Shown: piece after piece, positions 62,935 through 64,000 of the stretch
Position numbering within the stretch: position 1 is the stretch's first letter
Layout of the letters: each line of letters begins with the position of its first letter
Origin: Sporosarcina sp. NCCP-2222
GTDB taxonomy: Bacteria; Bacillota; Bacilli; Bacillales_A; Planococcaceae
NCBI RefSeq assembly: GCF_023168145.1
Contig: NZ_BQYK01000002.1
Span: 397,348 to 461,347, forward strand
Reading direction: 5' to 3'
Length of the DNA stretch: 64,000 nt
Translations under genes and position numbers: made by a program
The notes under the pieces: model-generated
Databases searched by the model: none
What the model saw: the letters and a program-made list of their open reading frames with translations, nothing else
What the model was told of the DNA's origin: nothing

Positions 62935-64000
62935 TTAGACTTCGGCCACAGAATGTTTTCTCTTCTTCAAGCTCTTCTTCTCAAAGCTCATCCAGAAATA
63001 CGTCACTACCAACAAAATGACCGTAGTTCCGAGTAGCATCGCGCAGGCCATTGTGACGCTGATTGCTGGATTATTCAATAACGTGAGTATTTCTCCGTTT
63101 ACGATTTTCGGGACGTTCAAGTACAAAAACGGAGAGAATTGGGCAAAATCGTCCAGCTTCCAGCTCGCCAAGTACCCCGCCACGCTGATCAAGCCAGTCA
63201 AAGCATATACAACAAGCGGCTGTCGTGCGACCAACCCAATAATATTAGCAAGTGCGATCAGAAACAGGGTGACACATACATAGAGCAATAAGGCCTTCAG
63301 CAAATATTCACCAAGCGGCATGAACGTATAGCCGCCTTCGAATGCCCGGTTTCCCGTGAAGTCAAACGACTGTTTTTCGTAATTACTATGGTAGCGGAGG
63401 ACAGGGTACATCCAGTCACCGAACCGGTTGAATATCGTTCCAACGAGCACAACGAATAGGAATGTGACCATAGCGCTGCCCATAGCGACAACTGAGGAAT
63501 AGATTGTCTTCCCAAGGAAAAGGGAACGCCGCTTGATCGGCATTGTCTCCAGCAAATGTAGTGTTGGCCGTTTCCCTCGTTCGCCGGAGAATCCTGAGCC
63601 AACGAGTAAGATCAGAAGACACATTGGAATGAAAAACAGATAATCCCGGAACACCATGTAAAGCGAGAATAAGCCACTGTGATCCATGTTGCGGTACAAC
63701 TTTCTACTCCATTCCTTCGCTTTCCGATCCTCTGGCTTCCATTGTTCGTGGATGTTTGAAATATACGAACCCGGAAAAACTGGCTTGATGTTATGCTCCT
63801 TCATCCATTCCTTTTGCAAGATAGCCGCTTCATAACCAAACAAGCTCTCGGGGATGTGGACGCCTTTCTTAGATTCCGCCACCATATCGAGCCTTCGATG
63901 ATCTTCGAATAACTGATAGTCATACACCGGCGCCCACTTTTCCTCCTTGTAAGCGGCGGCCGCTGTAGCTGCAAGTGCCGCTCTTTCACGCGCCTCTGCA
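62935..64000 (-). CDS. ABC-2 type transporter permease, 5' end outside window
   Basis: The reading frame is open to the right edge, so the N-terminus is missing; 354 codons are visible. A soluble Ala/Glu/Lys-rich part and a large loop (EDHRRLDMVAESKKGVHIPE region) precede helices beginning LYMVFRDYLFFIPMCLLILL, followed by about five more. GERGKRPTLHLLETMPIKRRSLFLGKTIYS is the cytoplasmic loop typical of ABC-2 permeases. The C-terminus is basic (EKKSLKKRKHSVAEV). The partner ATPase should lie to the right. Confidence 0.75.
   Translation of the reverse strand, partial: AEARERAALAATAAAAYKEEKWAPVYDYQLFEDHRRLDMVAESKKGVHIPESLFGYEAAILQKEWMKEHNIKPVFPGSYISNIHEQWKPEDRKAKEWSRKLYRNMDHSGLFSLYMVFRDYLFFIPMCLLILLVGSGFSGERGKRPTLHLLETMPIKRRSLFLGKTIYSSVVAMGSAMVTFLFVVLVGTIFNRFGDWMYPVLRYHSNYEKQSFDFTGNRAFEGGYTFMPLGEYLLKALLLYVCVTLFLIALANIIGLVARQPLVVYALTGLISVAGYLASWKLDDFAQFSPFLYLNVPKIVNGEILTLLNNPAISVTMACAMLLGTTVILLVVTYFWMSFEKKSLKKRKHSVAEV

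Overview
The window reads as chromosomal DNA of an endospore-forming Bacillales bacterium, most likely a member of the Planococcaceae (Sporosarcina-like). This rests on gene content and synteny, not on a marker gene: an intact dppABCDE-ykfABCD cluster, des-desK-desR, a Trp T-box in front of trpEDCFBA, an NprR-type regulator with its own signal peptide gene, a SpoIIM-like protein and the bacillithiol protein YtxJ. No rRNA, tRNA, transposase, prophage or CRISPR array was seen.

Layout. 1-5.6 kb: a phosphonate/phosphate-type ABC transporter (phnD, phnC, two phnE) interleaved with two 5'-nucleotidase-like metallophosphatases, behind four 11-bp-phased PhoP-like half sites. 5.8-11.1 kb: a DDAH-family amidinohydrolase, an AbrB-like protein, divergent ogt/alkA repair genes, D-serine dehydratase and a D,D-carboxypeptidase. 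11.2-14.4 kb: a structured short ORF, a possible gene remnant and kynU-kynB-kynA (tryptophan to anthranilate). 14.6-18.6 kb: the membrane-fluidity system des/desK/desR and an SDR. 18.7-24.7 kb: small housekeeping and membrane genes, including a DNA alkyltransferase-like protein, a DUF2207 protein and a 30-residue membrane microprotein. 24.8-26.2 kb: an XRE-TPR receptor whose stop codon overlaps the start of a 52-residue exported propeptide, an NprR/NprX-like quorum-sensing pair. 26.5-31.1 kb: a GntR-controlled operon of two ABC ATPases and three membrane proteins. 31.2-38.2 kb: VOC protein, coiled-coil protein, two-component system, DUF418, SpoIIM-like protein and acyl-CoA thioesterase. 38.3-54 kb: two peptide-transport operons, dpp-ykf (with a CodY-like box) and an opp/app-type oppDFBCA operon (with a cre-like site). 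54.4-62 kb: DUF4003 and the T-box-controlled trp operon. 62-64 kb: an RluF-type pseudouridine synthase and a truncated ABC-2 permease.

How it fits together. Much of the window concerns scavenging: phosphorus compounds, peptides and cell-wall peptides (DppA, YkfA, YkfB and YkfC process what Dpp/Opp import), and tryptophan turnover. Tryptophan degradation (kyn) ends at anthranilate, the product of TrpE and substrate of TrpD, so the two gene sets in the window meet at one metabolite. Regulatory candidates visible in DNA include PhoP-like, CodY-like, cre-like, YtrA-like and T-box elements and two long perfect palindromes with no assigned protein.

Most notable: (1) the NprR/NprX-like receptor-peptide pair with predicted signal core HPPDVMP; (2) three unrelated-sequence intergenic arrays that all repeat with a 20-21 bp period, one of them lying inside the trp operon and overlapping the trpE stop codon. 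All functional statements are from reading the sequence; no database search was run.
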